Assembly: GCA_963749825.1 (NCBI GenBank)
Contig: CAVVOI010000009.1
Coordinates: forward strand, 1-64,000
Direction: 5' to 3'
Length of the DNA stretch: 64,000 nucleotides
Source of the DNA: UBA11865 sp963749825
GTDB lineage: Bacteria; Chloroflexota; Anaerolineae; Promineifilales; Promineifilaceae
Part shown: positions 1 to 9,248 of the stretch, one piece after another
How the letters are laid out: each line of letters starts with the position of its first letter
Numbering within the stretch: the stretch's first letter is position 1
Program-made: the position numbers and the translations under genes
The notes under the pieces: model-generated
What the model was told of the DNA's origin: nothing
The model's input: only the letters and a program-made list of their open reading frames with translations
The model's database searches: none

Positions 1-257
1 TAGAGGCAAAAAGTTGGCGGTTGGAATTGGGGGATGTGGCAGCCGATTAAGCTTATTGTAGCCACCCAGATGAAGCCGAATCTTTGCCTATCTAACTGGT
101 TTCCAACCTCTAATAGCTACCGGTTCGATTCTACCCTCAGCCATTGAAACGAAACTCAATTTTTGTTGCCGGTCTCGCTAATTGTTCTTCCGCTTTTACG
201 TCAGGAACAGGTGCTTCTGCTCGAATGTACCCGCGATACCGCTCGATATGATCCTTT
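1..257. other. left edge, no gene recognised
   Basis: Only short open frames cross the left edge; they end within about 60 bases and could be the tail of a gene outside the window, but nothing identifies one. A segment near 121-144 loosely resembles a tRNA T-loop but has no matching stem. I see nothing else here. Confidence 0.3.
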
Positions 258-509
258 TCAGTTCACGGTTTCGCCGCCAGTACTTTGGTTTTGCTCCTGA
301 ATCTGGACTGCCTTGTTTAAGGTTTCTATAAACTCGTCCAAGGGTACACGATGAACGCGAGCCGCTCTTTCAACCGTAAGGGCCTTTGTGATCATCCGCC
401 GCAAGGAATAGCGGCCCACACGCTTGACCCCGAATACCTCCATGACATTGGCGATATCCCCATACTGCTGCAAAATGGCCGATACTTTCGTATCTCTTGT
501 AATTTCCAT
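258..509 (-). CDS. DUF1858-like small protein
   Basis: 83-residue cytoplasmic protein. The first half (DTKVSAILQQYGDIANVMEVFG) and the closing segment (VPLDEFIETLNKAV) fit the DUF1858 / ScdA N-terminal fold, a small helical domain often found beside iron-sulfur, nitrite or redox genes. The usual Cys-x-x-Cys of that family is absent: the protein has no cysteine. The ATG at 509 follows a good ribosome site (CAGGAG, about 9 nt). It lies 120 bp downstream of a Crp/Fnr gene on the same strand, so the two are probably co-expressed or the regulator controls it; a palindrome sits in the gap. Function is unknown; the family call is by pattern only. Confidence 0.65.
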   Translation of the reverse strand: MEITRDTKVSAILQQYGDIANVMEVFGVKRVGRYSLRRMITKALTVERAARVHRVPLDEFIETLNKAVQIQEQNQSTGGETVN

Positions 510-592
510 TGTTCGAATTCTCCTGTTTCATGGTTTTTAGGAACGAATCATTCCATTTCCATGAGAGATTAGCAGAAGAATAATGGGAAGTC

Positions 593-608
593 TCCGACTT
601 TAGTCGGA
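593..608. promoter_or_regulatory. perfect inverted repeat, candidate Crp/Fnr operator
   Basis: TCCGACT-TT-AGTCGGA is a perfect 7-2-7 palindrome between the Crp/Fnr stop and the DUF1858 start, about 85 bp upstream of the latter. Two-fold symmetry suits a dimeric Crp-type regulator; a very short hairpin is the alternative. Not a match to the E. coli Crp or Fnr consensus. Confidence 0.4.
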
Positions 609-629
609 AAGTTTGAAGCTGGCAACGAC

Positions 630-1316
630 TTAAGCAGCCAGTTCTTCTAGTTCATCCCGGTCGATGATGCGGATTTGCTGCCGCTCGACTTCGATTAGGT
701 TATCGGTTTCTAACTTGCGCAAGGAGCGTTGGATGACGTCGGCTACCGTACCCAACCTGGCTGCGAGCTCATCTTGTGTGTACCAGGCCGGCCGGAACAG
801 CGTGTCTCCATCTGCTTCATCAAGAATCAACCGCGATAATCGATTAATCACCGGACGTAGTGACAAATCTTCAACTAATGTGACGGAATAGCGAAGTCGT
901 TCCGACAGCACATCGATTATCAATTGGGCGAACTTTGGGTCCTGTTGAATCATATGTCTGATAGCATCTCCCGGTATGTGCCATACCTGAGAGGGTACGA
1001 GAGCTATCATGGATGCCGGATTAGGTAAAGCCGTAAAAGAACCGACTTCATTAAAGGTTTCGCCTGGTTTGATTAAGTGGAGAATTTGTTCTCGACCTGA
1101 TGTTGAATATTTCACTGCCTTCAATGTGCCCGACTGAAGCCAGTACAACCCTTGAGAGGACTCTCCTTCCCCGAATATTGTCTCGCCAGCTTGATATAGG
1201 GATTGCTTTGCCCTCGCCCCTAGAAATGCCAAACCATCTTCACCAAGGGATTCGAAGAACGGGCTTTTCCTTAACCGTTCAATGAACATAGCTAAAGGAT
1301 CATGGGAAATCGACAT
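630..1316 (-). CDS. Crp/Fnr family transcriptional regulator
   Basis: 228 residues, normal for the family. Residues about 12-125 form a cyclic-nucleotide-binding-like beta-roll (GETIFGEGESSQGLYWLQSG, then LIKPGETFNEVGSF); a long dimer helix follows, then a winged HTH at about 175-215 (YTQDELAARLGTVADVIQRS). There is no cysteine, so it cannot carry an Fnr-type iron-sulfur cluster; the signal could be a nucleotide, heme or none. The arginine expected in a cAMP-binding PBC motif is not evident. The ATG at 1316 has no good ribosome site but a TATAAT box lies 8 nt upstream, suggesting a leaderless mRNA. Likely targets include the neighbouring DUF1858 gene. Confidence 0.88.
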   Translation of the reverse strand: MSISHDPLAMFIERLRKSPFFESLGEDGLAFLGARAKQSLYQAGETIFGEGESSQGLYWLQSGTLKAVKYSTSGREQILHLIKPGETFNEVGSFTALPNPASMIALVPSQVWHIPGDAIRHMIQQDPKFAQLIIDVLSERLRYSVTLVEDLSLRPVINRLSRLILDEADGDTLFRPAWYTQDELAARLGTVADVIQRSLRKLETDNLIEVERQQIRIIDRDELEELAA

Positions 1317-1324
1317 AAGATGGC

Positions 1325-1330
1325 ATTATA
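1325..1330 (-). promoter_or_regulatory. -10 box of a probable leaderless crp-type transcript
   Basis: TATAAT on the minus strand ends 8 nt before the ATG at 1316, so transcription should begin at or within a base or two of the start codon. No clear -35 box. The same spacing recurs upstream of folC and the clan-A glycosidase. Confidence 0.5.
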
Positions 1331-1420
1331 GGTCGGGATCTATGGCGATGCTACTATTCTCCGCCCTCCACTCCCTGGTCTGGAACAAGTTATAGTTGGC
1401 TCACTGTTTGTTTCGAACCG

Positions 1421-1685
1421 GTGTCCATTAGGAAAGACCAGGCTGCCCTAAGCCAGATGAACGTAGCTGCCCCACTGGTGATGGATCCCCATAAGACCTT
1501 GTTCTTGCCCTATGGGAGTGGAGCCTTGCTGGTCAAGGATGGTTTCCAACTTTACAATTCGCCTCTGTGGTCAGTTCGTCCTGAGATTGGCCATCAGTTC
1601 TTTTCGAACCCATCTTGGCGATATCGATGAAGCATTGGACGTGTTAAAGTGGACGGCGAAGCGTTTGGTTAGAGAAGGTGATTAA
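1421..1685 (+). pseudogene. remnant of a PLP-dependent (aromatic/acidic amino acid) decarboxylase
   Basis: A short frame at 1421-1630 encodes VMDPHKTLFLPYGSGALLV, which is the pyridoxal-phosphate lysine region (DPHK) of group II decarboxylases. Reading shifts frame near 1620 and continues as GDIDEALDVLKWTAKRLV to a stop at 1683-1685, as expected for the C-terminal helix of such an enzyme. At least 350 upstream residues and most of the region after the lysine are missing and the frame is broken, so this is a decayed gene, not a small protein. It marks the left border of the sugar region. Confidence 0.6.
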
Positions 1686-2482
1686 GAGGCGTGTGGGCAT
1701 GAAATGTTTGCAGGCTAAAGATCGCGAACCTCGGAAATAGGACCAGTGATCTACCGGTTTTCTGACATGAATATGACGGTTGATCATTTAGAACCTGTCC
1801 GAAAAATATAGTAACATAAAAAATGCGCTTCGTAGATAAATGTCTTTGGACAAAACGAACTTCTTGCGACGTGCATCGGCAACAAAACACAGCGTAACAC
1901 CAGGCCAAAGCATGTCGTTTACTTTCGCGTTTAACGCCTACTATGACAGCGCATCAAGGAACATCTGTCCGAACTGCCAAAGAATCCTAAACCTGGCCTG
2001 CCGCCTGCCGTCAACCACGCTGCCGGAAATGGCATCTGGTACGCGCCGTGGATTGGTTATCAATCGAAAGCCGTACATCGAGAGAGGCTTGGCACTTCCA
2101 ATTAAAAAGAGTAGCTCATAAATAGCGTAGTCAAAATCGACTAACCTCGCCAAGTGCTGGCCGAAAATGATCTTTATCATCTTAAAGTAATGATCTTTGT
2201 TATATCTTTGCTTGCCAAAATACTGTATCGTGATTCATACAGCGCATTATGCCTACCTTAATAGTTGCCTGACTGTTGGTATTGGTAAAAGTGTTGGCGT
2301 ATGAATGGTTGTTAGAGGCACGGAAAGGGAGCTGCCCGTTGACCATTAATTCTCCACTATTGAAATGGGACAAACATATGGTTGCACTATTTACGCGCCA
2401 GTGACGTGTCGATACGGGAAGATTTGTTGTTTCTTTACTCAGCACGAGCGTAACGTTTGTGATATTTCACAAGGAGAAAGCC
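1686..2482. other. 797-bp gap upstream of the GH3 gene
   Basis: No convincing gene. Overlapping short frames occur on both strands (for example 1941-2180 minus, 79 residues), without ribosome sites or recognisable domains. A run near 1793-1812 resembles the terminal bases of some insertion sequences, but no partner end was found. The last part must hold the GH3 promoter; no clear boxes were seen. Confidence 0.3.
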
Positions 2483-5400
2483 ATGTCTGCACAGCACAGG
2501 TCATTGCGCCAGATCAAAGCAGTGGCCGTCTTCATTGTATTAGTATTGGTAATGATAGCTATCACCACCTCGTTGAGTGCATCGGCACCCAGCGAAGATG
2601 GTGCCTGGGGCGCCGGTACTTTGACCGAACAAAACCTCTTTGACCTCATCGCCCAGATGACTGTCGAGGAAAAGGACACTTTTATCCATGGCAGCAATAC
2701 CAGCCAAACCCCCTGCGCCGACGATTACGTCAGCCCCTGGGTTCAGGGCTGCCAGGGTGAAGCCGGGCGCATCCCCGGAATACCAGCCTTGGGCATTCCG
2801 CCGCTTCGCCTTTCCGACGGTCCGGCCGGTGTCCGTCTGGGCCATGTCGAAACAGCTATGCCTGCACCGGTTGGCCTGACCGCCACCTTTGATCCAAGTC
2901 TGGCCTACCTCTTTGGCGCCACCGTCGGCCGTGGTCTGCGGGCCACCAACCAGGATGTCTGGCTGGCGCCAATGATGAACATGGTCAATGTGCCAACCGC
3001 CGGCCGGAACTTCGAAACACTGGGCGAGGATCCTTACCTATCCAGCGAGATGGGCTTACAGCTAACCCTTGGCTCGCAGAGCGAAGGCATCATCGCCACC
3101 TTGAAACACTACGTAGACAACGATTTCGAGAACGGCCGCAACAGCACCAGCGTGATGATTGATGAGCAAACGCAGCGTGAGATGGAGCTGACCTCCTTTG
3201 AGAAGTCGATCAAGGAAGGCGGCGCGGGCGCGGTGATGTGCTCCTACAATCGCATCAACGACGTCTATGCCTGCGGCAACGATATTGTGTTGAACCAGAT
3301 CCTCAAGGGCGAGTGGGGCTGGGACGGTTACGTTGTGTCTGACTGGGGCGCCACCCATAACCCCCAGGACCTCATCAATGGACTGGACATGGAACAGTCG
3401 GGCAGCGGCAACCTGGGCACCCCGGTTATAAATGCCATCTCGCTTGAAACCTACCTGACGAACATAAGCACAGAACTGTTCGCCGATGCGCTGGCCGGTG
3501 ACACGAACATCAAAGTGTACCGCGTCGATGGCTTTACGCCGGGCATGACAGTCGTGATTGACAGCGGCGAGAACGCCGAGACACGGATCGTCGCTGCCGT
3601 GGGCACGGCCGGCACCACCACCACCCTGGCCGGCGCCAGCGATCGTATACGCGTCAATTCGAATGTCGGCGACACGAACATCAAAATGTATGGGGTCGAC
3701 GGCTTTGCCGTTGGCCAGACGATCTGGATTGGTAGTGGGGCAGACGTCGAAGAGAATACCATCGTCTCTGTCGGCACGGCCGGCACAAATGGCACGGGTA
3801 TCGATCTTGCGACGCCATTGACCTTGCCGCACTCCCGCAGGGATCCTGTAGTAGTTGTCACCCCAGCCGGAGCCACGAACATCAAGGTCGACAGCGTGAC
3901 CAACCTCGCCATTGGCGATACGCTTGTCATCGATACCGACGCTGACCAGGAGACAGTAACCATCACTGCCGTCGGAACGGAGGGCGCGGCCGGCACTGGC
4001 GTCGACATCACGCCGGCGCTCAGCCTGGTGCACGCGACCGGCGCGCTGGTGAAGGATCAGAGCCAGCCCGGCACAGGCATCGACCTCACGGCACCCCTGG
4101 ACAATGGGCACGCCACCGGAACATTGGTTGCAACCGTCCTCCCGGTCGGGGCGACGAACATCAAGGTCGCCAGCACCTCCGGCATCCAGGTTGGTCACGT
4201 GCTCACGATCGACAACGGTGCGAATCAAGAGGTCGCGACCGTCACGGACGTCGGCAGCTCCGGCTCAAACGGCAGCGGACTGGACCTGGCGGCACCGCTG
4301 CTATTCCCCCATGCGGATGGCGCACCGGTGACCACCAGTGGAACGCTCGAAGTTCCCGCGACGAACGACTTTCCTGCCCAACCTGCTTACCCCGCGGAAG
4401 TATGGGCAGCCCGGCTGGATGACGCGGTCTTGCGCATCCTGACCCAAATGAACAAGGCCGGATTGTTGGAAGGGACACAATACGGCAGCCAGAGCAATGG
4501 TTGTGATCGCGCGGCGGGCATCGACTGCACACCAGTCGTACCCCCACGAGCCGACCTGCAGGCGATCCAGCTTGACGAATTTATTCAGGCACAGCTTATC
4601 GCCGAGCAGAGTGCGACGCTCTTGAAGAATGATAGCGACCTCCTGCCGTTGAGCTGCGAGGACCTGACCACCGGCAACGGTGTTGTGCTCATGGGACCCA
4701 CAGCGATCTCGACCTACACCGGCGGCGGCGGCAGCGCGCATGTGCGGCCGTACGACACGGTGGAATCAACCTATGACGCGCTCATCGAGGCGGCGACAGC
4801 CATGTGCGGCCAAGGCGTCATGGTCAGCTACGTCCCGGGCTACGATCTCAATGGTCCGATTGTGCCCTCCTCAGTGCTTTCCGCGCCAGATCCGTTTGCC
4901 GGGCAGCCAGGCCTGCTGCGCCAGCAGATCACCCGCGATCCGGTTGCCTCCGGAGATGAGCCGGTGCTTTATGACGGGCCGGATGCAGCCCCCGATCAGC
5001 TCGACTCGACCGTCAATTACAACTGGACAAACATGCTGCCGGCCAACACCGCCTGGCGTTGGACCGGCGTCCTGACAGCCCCGAGCGACGGCAACTACGC
5101 GCTGCGTATCTACGCCGCTTACCAGGACAGCGCCCAGCTCTTTGTCGATGGCCTGAGCAGCGGCGATCGCGAGATTAACCTGGGCTCTTATGGCCCTTAC
5201 TTCCCGGATTCGATGAGCAACAGCTACGCCACGAATACCGTAGCCAACAAGCTGCAAGATCCGGACTTCCAGAACGGGCAGCGCGGCAGCTCTAACCTGA
5301 ACTTCAGTGCCGGGCAGCAGGTCTTCGTCGATCTACGGGTTGTCACCGGCGAGACCACGGACACGGCCATCCAGTTCCGCTGGGTGCCGACGACCAACGA

Positions 5401-6422
5401 TGCCGATCAGATCGCCATTGCCGAAGCGGCGGCGGCCGATGCGAACAAGACGTTGTACTTCGCCTACAACGAGGGCTCCGAGGGCAGCGACCGTGGCGGC
5501 AACGCCATCGCCAACGGCCTCGCTCTGGCCGGCAACCAGGATGAGGTGATCGCCGCCGTGGCGGCGGCTAGCCCGGACACCGTGGTGGTGCTGAACACCG
5601 GCGACCCGGTCTTCATGCCCTGGGAGGGTGGCGTCAACGCAATCCTCGAGATGTGGTATCCTGGCCAGATGGGCGGCCCGGCCACGGCCGACGTGGTGTT
5701 AGGCAACGTCAACCCCAGCGGCAAGTCACCGGTGACCTTCCCGGATGCCCTGGCGCCGATTGGCCAGCGTTTCCCGCAGGATACGCAGCCTGCGCCCTGC
5801 GCCGACAACTCAGGAGGCAGCAGCTACTACGGTCAGGGCAATGGCGTCCTGCCCGGTAACCCCGGCAACTGCCCGCTGTACCCCGGCATCTACACCCCGG
5901 GATTCCTGGGCACCAACCTGCACGGCTACCGGACCATTAACTACACCGATGGCGAACTGGGTGGTGTCCAGGGTAATGGTATCTATCCAGGGCTACCGCT
6001 GGTTCGATGTCAACGAATATGAACCGCTGTTCCCCTTCGGTCACGGCCTGTCGTATACGACCTTTGAGTACCGCAACCTGGTCCTCAAAGCGGAAAAGGG
6101 CGGCACCGTTCGAGTGAGCTTCATCGTCCAGAACAAGGGCGACGTAGCCGGAGCTGTCGTACCACAGGTGTATGTGGGCGCGGCGCCGGGCATTCCCGAA
6201 TATGCCCAGCAGGCAGTCCGCGCCCTGCGCGGCTTTGACCGGGTCGAGCTGCGGCCTCATGAAGCCAAGCGGGTCGAGATCACGCTCGATGCCCGTTCAT
6301 TCCAGTACTGGGATGAGGTATCGCACGCCTGGACGTTCCTGGGCGGCGCGCGCACGATCTGGGTCGGCGACTCTTCGCGCGACCTACGACTATCAGGCAT
6401 TGTCATGCCGAAGGCTCAGTAG
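2483..6422 (+). CDS. secreted GH3 beta-glucosidase/beta-xylosidase with repeat insert, PA14 and fn3-like domains (single-base frameshift)
   Basis: Start chosen at 2483 because AAGGAG lies 6 nt upstream; a signal peptide follows (about residues 11-34). The GH3 barrel carries the nucleophile motif VSDWGATH (Asp about 287). From about 339 to 621 a block of four TNIK-type repeats interrupts the barrel. The GH3 C-terminal domain follows, with a PA14 module inserted at about 800-970 (carbohydrate binding), then the fn3-like domain with FGHGLSYTTF. The frame breaks at 5990-5992: removing one G from GGG restores PGYRWFDV and a 1312-residue protein ending at 6422; otherwise it stops at 6022. Probably releases glucose or xylose from plant oligosaccharides for the nearby xylose transporter; substrate is inferred. 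Confidence 0.88.
3497..4345 (+). repeat. four TNIK-type protein repeats inserted within the GH3 enzyme
   Basis: Units begin near 3497, 3668, 3869 and 4148, each opening with G-(D/A)-TNIK and continuing with a pattern like xxGFxxGxTxxIDxGAxxExxxVxxVGTxG, ending around L..PHA.G..V. Spacings of 57, 67 and 93 codons and many substitutions show an old, diverged repeat array. Similar units are known to me from secreted enzymes of Actinobacteria and Chloroflexota; their role is unclear (spacer or surface binding). Confidence 0.75.
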
Positions 6423-6436
6423 TCTATAGTTTACCT

Positions 6437-6480
6437 GGGCCAGGTGGGATAGAGAACAACATTTCCCACCTGGCCCTTTT
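6437..6480 (+). terminator. intrinsic terminator after the GH3 gene
   Basis: GGGCCAGGTGGGA (6437-6449) pairs perfectly with TCCCACCTGGCCC (6464-6476), loop 14 nt, followed by TTTT. It lies 15 bp past the stop at 6422, which supports 6422, not 6022, as the true gene end. Confidence 0.85.
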
Positions 6481-6621
6481 GTACTCTGTAGGCTTAGTAC
6501 CTAAACGCAGATTGGTAAATCGCACGAGATATGAGCGCGCGCGAACAGTCGCATTTACTGAAGTCGATTGACTGCCGGTATACAAAGTTGACTGCCAGCC
6601 GCAGCCACAAGGGCAATATGC

Positions 6622-6631
6622 GAGGAATGGT
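6622..6631. repeat. target-site duplication, outer left copy
   Basis: GAGGAATGGT abuts the left end of the first IS; the same ten bases recur at 7912-7921 and 9173-9182. Ten bases is within the range reported for ISAs1-type elements. Confidence 0.85.
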
Positions 6632-7911
6632 CAGGCTTTTACCAAAGTAGCTACGAAGCGGAAAAAATGAGTGCATCGAATTTCGCCTGGAAAAAACGCC
6701 GGGCTGATGCTAAATTGGAAAAACCAAGACAGGTTACCATCGCAATAACAAAGTTGTTGAGAGTGGCCACAACTTGAGCTTGATGTGTCTGTTGCATCCG
6801 TGTGGCATCTTCACGTAAGGTAACATCACGACGATAGTGTAATTTGTTTTCAATCCTCCAATGCTGTCGTGTCCAAGTCAGCAGTTGCTTGGCCAGTAAA
6901 GGGGTGTAGGCCAAACTGGTGATACCAAAGACGACCTGAGACCATGCATCTCCTTTTTGCGGACGAAAGACATGGCGCTCCAGTCTGAATACTGTGTTGA
7001 GTCCTGGCCATTGCAGATAGTTGTGCTCATCCGGGATGGCTGTCAAACGTCTGGTTTCAATTCGCCCGGATTGTTTGACGGTTTCTTCCGCAACTGCCCG
7101 GGGTAAAGGTGGAATATGCCAGCCCGGCGCGTGTTCCACTTCTTGAAAAAAGCGTTGTACGCCCTCATTCAACGTGGGTTGATTATCCTTGACAAACCAC
7201 AGGTAATCTCCTCCTTGTGCCAGGACAGCGACGGATATCTCCCGTTGGGCAAACATGGCATCGCCACTGATGACACGTCCCTTCAGGTCTAGTTGCTGCA
7301 GCAATGTTGGTGCCGCCACAATTTCATTCTCTTTTTGACAGACTTCAATCTGTAACAAAACGACCCCTTCCTCGGGTAAATAAGCTGCCAGCAAATGGAC
7401 CCCTCGAGTTTTTCCTTTTGGTATCGTTCCCCGAAGCGTTTTCCCATCGATAGTGACCAGGATGCTTTGCTGGCCACCATATGTTTGATGCAAATAGCGC
7501 CGGGTCGTTACTTGCAAGTCCTTGTCTTCCAACGACGTATCAGCCAACCGTCCTATCGTTTTGTTGCTCGGGCTGACAAGTCGATGATAGCCAAACAGTT
7601 TTTGTAGTTCCTCGGCTCTCATCTTTGCCCATTCAGCCATGCCATAAGGGGTGTTTTCGCCGCACAACTTGGCCAGGATAACCACGATGAGCAGAATACC
7701 AATCGTATAGCGCTTCCCCTTTTTTTGTCGTTTGTCATTAACCTGCCCCAGTGCTGCATACAATTCCCCAATATTAAGCAACCGCCCTTCGTCCTTTTCT
7801 ACCTCAATTATGCTATAGTCCATTTGGCTTTCCTTTGTTTACACAGTTTGTGGAAAAAACCATGTTAACGAAGGTTAGCCTTTTTTGTTACCTTACTTTG
7901 GTAAAAGCGTG
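6632..7911 (-). mobile_element. ISAs1-type insertion sequence 1 (1280 bp)
   Basis: The left end CAGGCTTTTACCAAAGTAG and the reverse complement of the right end, CACGCTTTTACCAAAGTAA, are imperfect terminal inverted repeats. Direct repeats GAGGAATGGT flank it exactly. It holds one intact transposase gene on the minus strand. It inserted first at this site: the second IS later landed on its right boundary. Both ends and the duplication are intact, so it may still be active. Confidence 0.9.
6651..7823 (-). CDS. ISAs1-family DDE transposase
   Basis: 390 residues, full length for an ISAs1-family transposase. Acidic catalytic motifs are visible: VTIDGKTLRG, VISGDAMFAQRE and, near the C terminus, HWRIENKLHYRRDVTLRED, which carries the late glutamate. 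A ribosome site (AAAGGAAAG) precedes the ATG at 7823. It catalyses cut-and-insert movement of its own element, acting on the terminal inverted repeats. It is distinct from the neighbouring ISAs1 transposase: the two align only in the conserved motifs. No frameshift or internal stop. Confidence 0.93.
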   Translation of the reverse strand: MDYSIIEVEKDEGRLLNIGELYAALGQVNDKRQKKGKRYTIGILLIVVILAKLCGENTPYGMAEWAKMRAEELQKLFGYHRLVSPSNKTIGRLADTSLEDKDLQVTTRRYLHQTYGGQQSILVTIDGKTLRGTIPKGKTRGVHLLAAYLPEEGVVLLQIEVCQKENEIVAAPTLLQQLDLKGRVISGDAMFAQREISVAVLAQGGDYLWFVKDNQPTLNEGVQRFFQEVEHAPGWHIPPLPRAVAEETVKQSGRIETRRLTAIPDEHNYLQWPGLNTVFRLERHVFRPQKGDAWSQVVFGITSLAYTPLLAKQLLTWTRQHWRIENKLHYRRDVTLREDATRMQQTHQAQVVATLNNFVIAMVTCLGFSNLASARRFFQAKFDALIFSAS

Positions 7912-7921
7912 GAGGAATGGT
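7911..7921. repeat. shared target-site duplication between the two IS elements
   Basis: GGAGGAATGGT: bases 7912-7921 are the right duplication of IS 1, and bases 7911-7920 are the left duplication of IS 2, which includes the last base (G) of IS 1. Confidence 0.8.
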
Positions 7922-9171
7922 AGGGTAATCGCATGAAAATTAATTGGGAGAAAAAAACTGCTCCAGAATTCGCAAGCGATAATTGACATCCCAAGCGCAC
8001 TTGAGACGTTTGGCATGAATGCCGCCCTTGAAACTCTTATCTTGGCGCAACAGATTCAAGACAAGATGGCGTACAATCGCGAGGTTGGCTGCACTCTCGC
8101 CCTCTCGTGCCCGATGATGGTCTTCACGAAAAGCGACGTCCAGTACCCAATGCAGTTTGTTTTCAATGGCCCAGTGGCTACGGATGTAGGCTATATGGGA
8201 ACGGGCATTATCAGCCAGGCTGGAGATGAAGAAACGGCGTTCCCGGGTTACCTTCTGGTCCATGTGACGTTCCGAGATCACCATCACCGCGCTGCGCAAA
8301 CTGGACCACTTTTCCAGGGTGCGAAAGTACTGAGCATATTCATGGGGTGAAAAGGTCCAACACTCACGGATTTCTAGCCGACCGTGCCCATCATTAACCT
8401 GGCGATGATAGGTGTGGGGCACATCCTTGAAGCCAATTTTCTCAAAGTAAGCAAACATGTCGGCCACATCCTCCAAAAGTTGTCCCTGATTACCTTTCAG
8501 GGCCAGGATGTAATCCCCAGCCCGGTCAATAATCTGTTCAGCTATCTCTGTCTGACAACCCATGGCATCGATAGTCACGACGGTGTCTTGTAACGTCAGC
8601 ATCTCTAGCAGAAAGGGAATGGCAGTGATCTCATTTGACTTCTCGTCCACTTTTCGCTGGGCCAATGTCAGCCCCGCTTCCACGGCAAAGGCACTAACCA
8701 TGTCAATCGCCTCCCGGCCCAGTCTTTTATCCCGTGAGCCACACATGATCTTCCCATCAATGGCGATTTGCTTGCCCTGGCGTTCGGCGATGCTGGTCAT
8801 CCACACCACAAAACATTCACTGAATGACTCGCCATCCAACTGACCAAATACGCGCCCAAGGGTGTCGTGCGATGGAATACCAGCTGTCAAGTCCAGGTAC
8901 TCCGCCAGCCAAGGCTGTTGCGCCTGGCCGAAGCCCTCTATCTCGGCCCAGTTATCAGCCCCGCAAAGGACGCCACATACTGTCAGAAATACCAGATTGA
9001 CCAGCGGATACTCAACTTTCCATTCTTGTCGAGGGTCTTCGAGGGCATCAAATGCTTCATGAATGGTCGTCTTTCTTGTCGACGTCATTCGAACACCTCC
9101 TTTTCTCTTGAGATGCTCGCTATTTCAACCTATTCCCTCCATTCGTGCAATCCTTTCATGCGATTGCCCTG
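7921..9171 (-). mobile_element. ISAs1-type insertion sequence 2 (1251 bp)
   Basis: Left end TAGGGTAATCGCATGAAA and reverse-complemented right end CAGGGCAATCGCATGAAA form terminal inverted repeats with two mismatches. The 10-bp duplication is GGAGGAATGG at 7911-7920 and 9172-9181. Because the right copy contains the terminal G of IS 1, this element inserted second, at the edge of IS 1. Its right end lies 20 bp upstream of the -35 box proposed for xylF. Confidence 0.9.
7940..9088 (-). CDS. ISAs1-family DDE transposase
   Basis: 382 residues, typical ISAs1 length. The N-terminal motif FDALEDPRQEWKVEYPL, the first acidic motif AIDGKIMCGSRD (normally KTLRGS), the second VTIDAMGCQTEIA and the C-terminal HWAIENKLHWVLDVAFRED are all present. 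A very strong ribosome site (AAGGAGGTG, 6 nt from the ATG) precedes 9088. The gene is intact, so the element is potentially mobile. The unusual IMC in place of TLR after the first aspartate-glycine-lysine is worth noting, but the catalytic acids are retained. Confidence 0.95.
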   Translation of the reverse strand: MTSTRKTTIHEAFDALEDPRQEWKVEYPLVNLVFLTVCGVLCGADNWAEIEGFGQAQQPWLAEYLDLTAGIPSHDTLGRVFGQLDGESFSECFVVWMTSIAERQGKQIAIDGKIMCGSRDKRLGREAIDMVSAFAVEAGLTLAQRKVDEKSNEITAIPFLLEMLTLQDTVVTIDAMGCQTEIAEQIIDRAGDYILALKGNQGQLLEDVADMFAYFEKIGFKDVPHTYHRQVNDGHGRLEIRECWTFSPHEYAQYFRTLEKWSSLRSAVMVISERHMDQKVTRERRFFISSLADNARSHIAYIRSHWAIENKLHWVLDVAFREDHHRAREGESAANLAIVRHLVLNLLRQDKSFKGGIHAKRLKCAWDVNYRLRILEQFFSPN

Positions 9172-9182
9172 GGAGGAATGGT
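9172..9182. repeat. target-site duplication, outer right copy
   Basis: GGAGGAATGGT. Bases 9173-9182 match the outer left copy at 6622-6631 (original IS 1 target); bases 9172-9181 match 7911-7920 (IS 2 target). Confidence 0.8.
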
Positions 9183-9190
9183 GAAGTTTC

Positions 9191-9248
9191 TTGGGAATTC
9201 AGATAAAAGCTATATAATTCAGTTCGTTAGGGCATTCATCTTTGAATG
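9191..9248 (+). promoter_or_regulatory. putative xylF promoter and operator
   Basis: TTGGGA (9191-9196), 16-bp spacer, TATAAT (9213-9218), then a perfect palindrome CATTCA-TCTT-TGAATG (9233-9248) just after the expected start point, a usual repressor position. It drives the xylF-xylG-xylH genes. Pattern only; the regulator is unknown and the site does not match the operators near the local LacI gene. Confidence 0.5.

Noticed and set aside
121..144. tRNA-like T-loop (GGTTCGATTC)
   Set aside because: The flanking stems do not pair and no D or anticodon arm precedes it.
1941..2180. 79-codon minus-strand frame in the gap
   Set aside because: No ribosome site, no family, and an overlapping frame of similar size on the other strand.
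3062..4228. 388-codon open frame on the minus strand inside the GH3 gene
   Set aside because: It runs opposite the GH3 repeats in GC-rich DNA, has no ribosome site and no domain, while the plus strand has clear GH3 motifs.
3497..4345. GH3 repeats as an assembly artefact
   Set aside because: The units differ widely in sequence and length, so they are old and real.
6622..9182. Composite transposon made of the two IS elements
   Set aside because: They are different elements, in contact, with no cargo between, and the duplications show two separate insertions.
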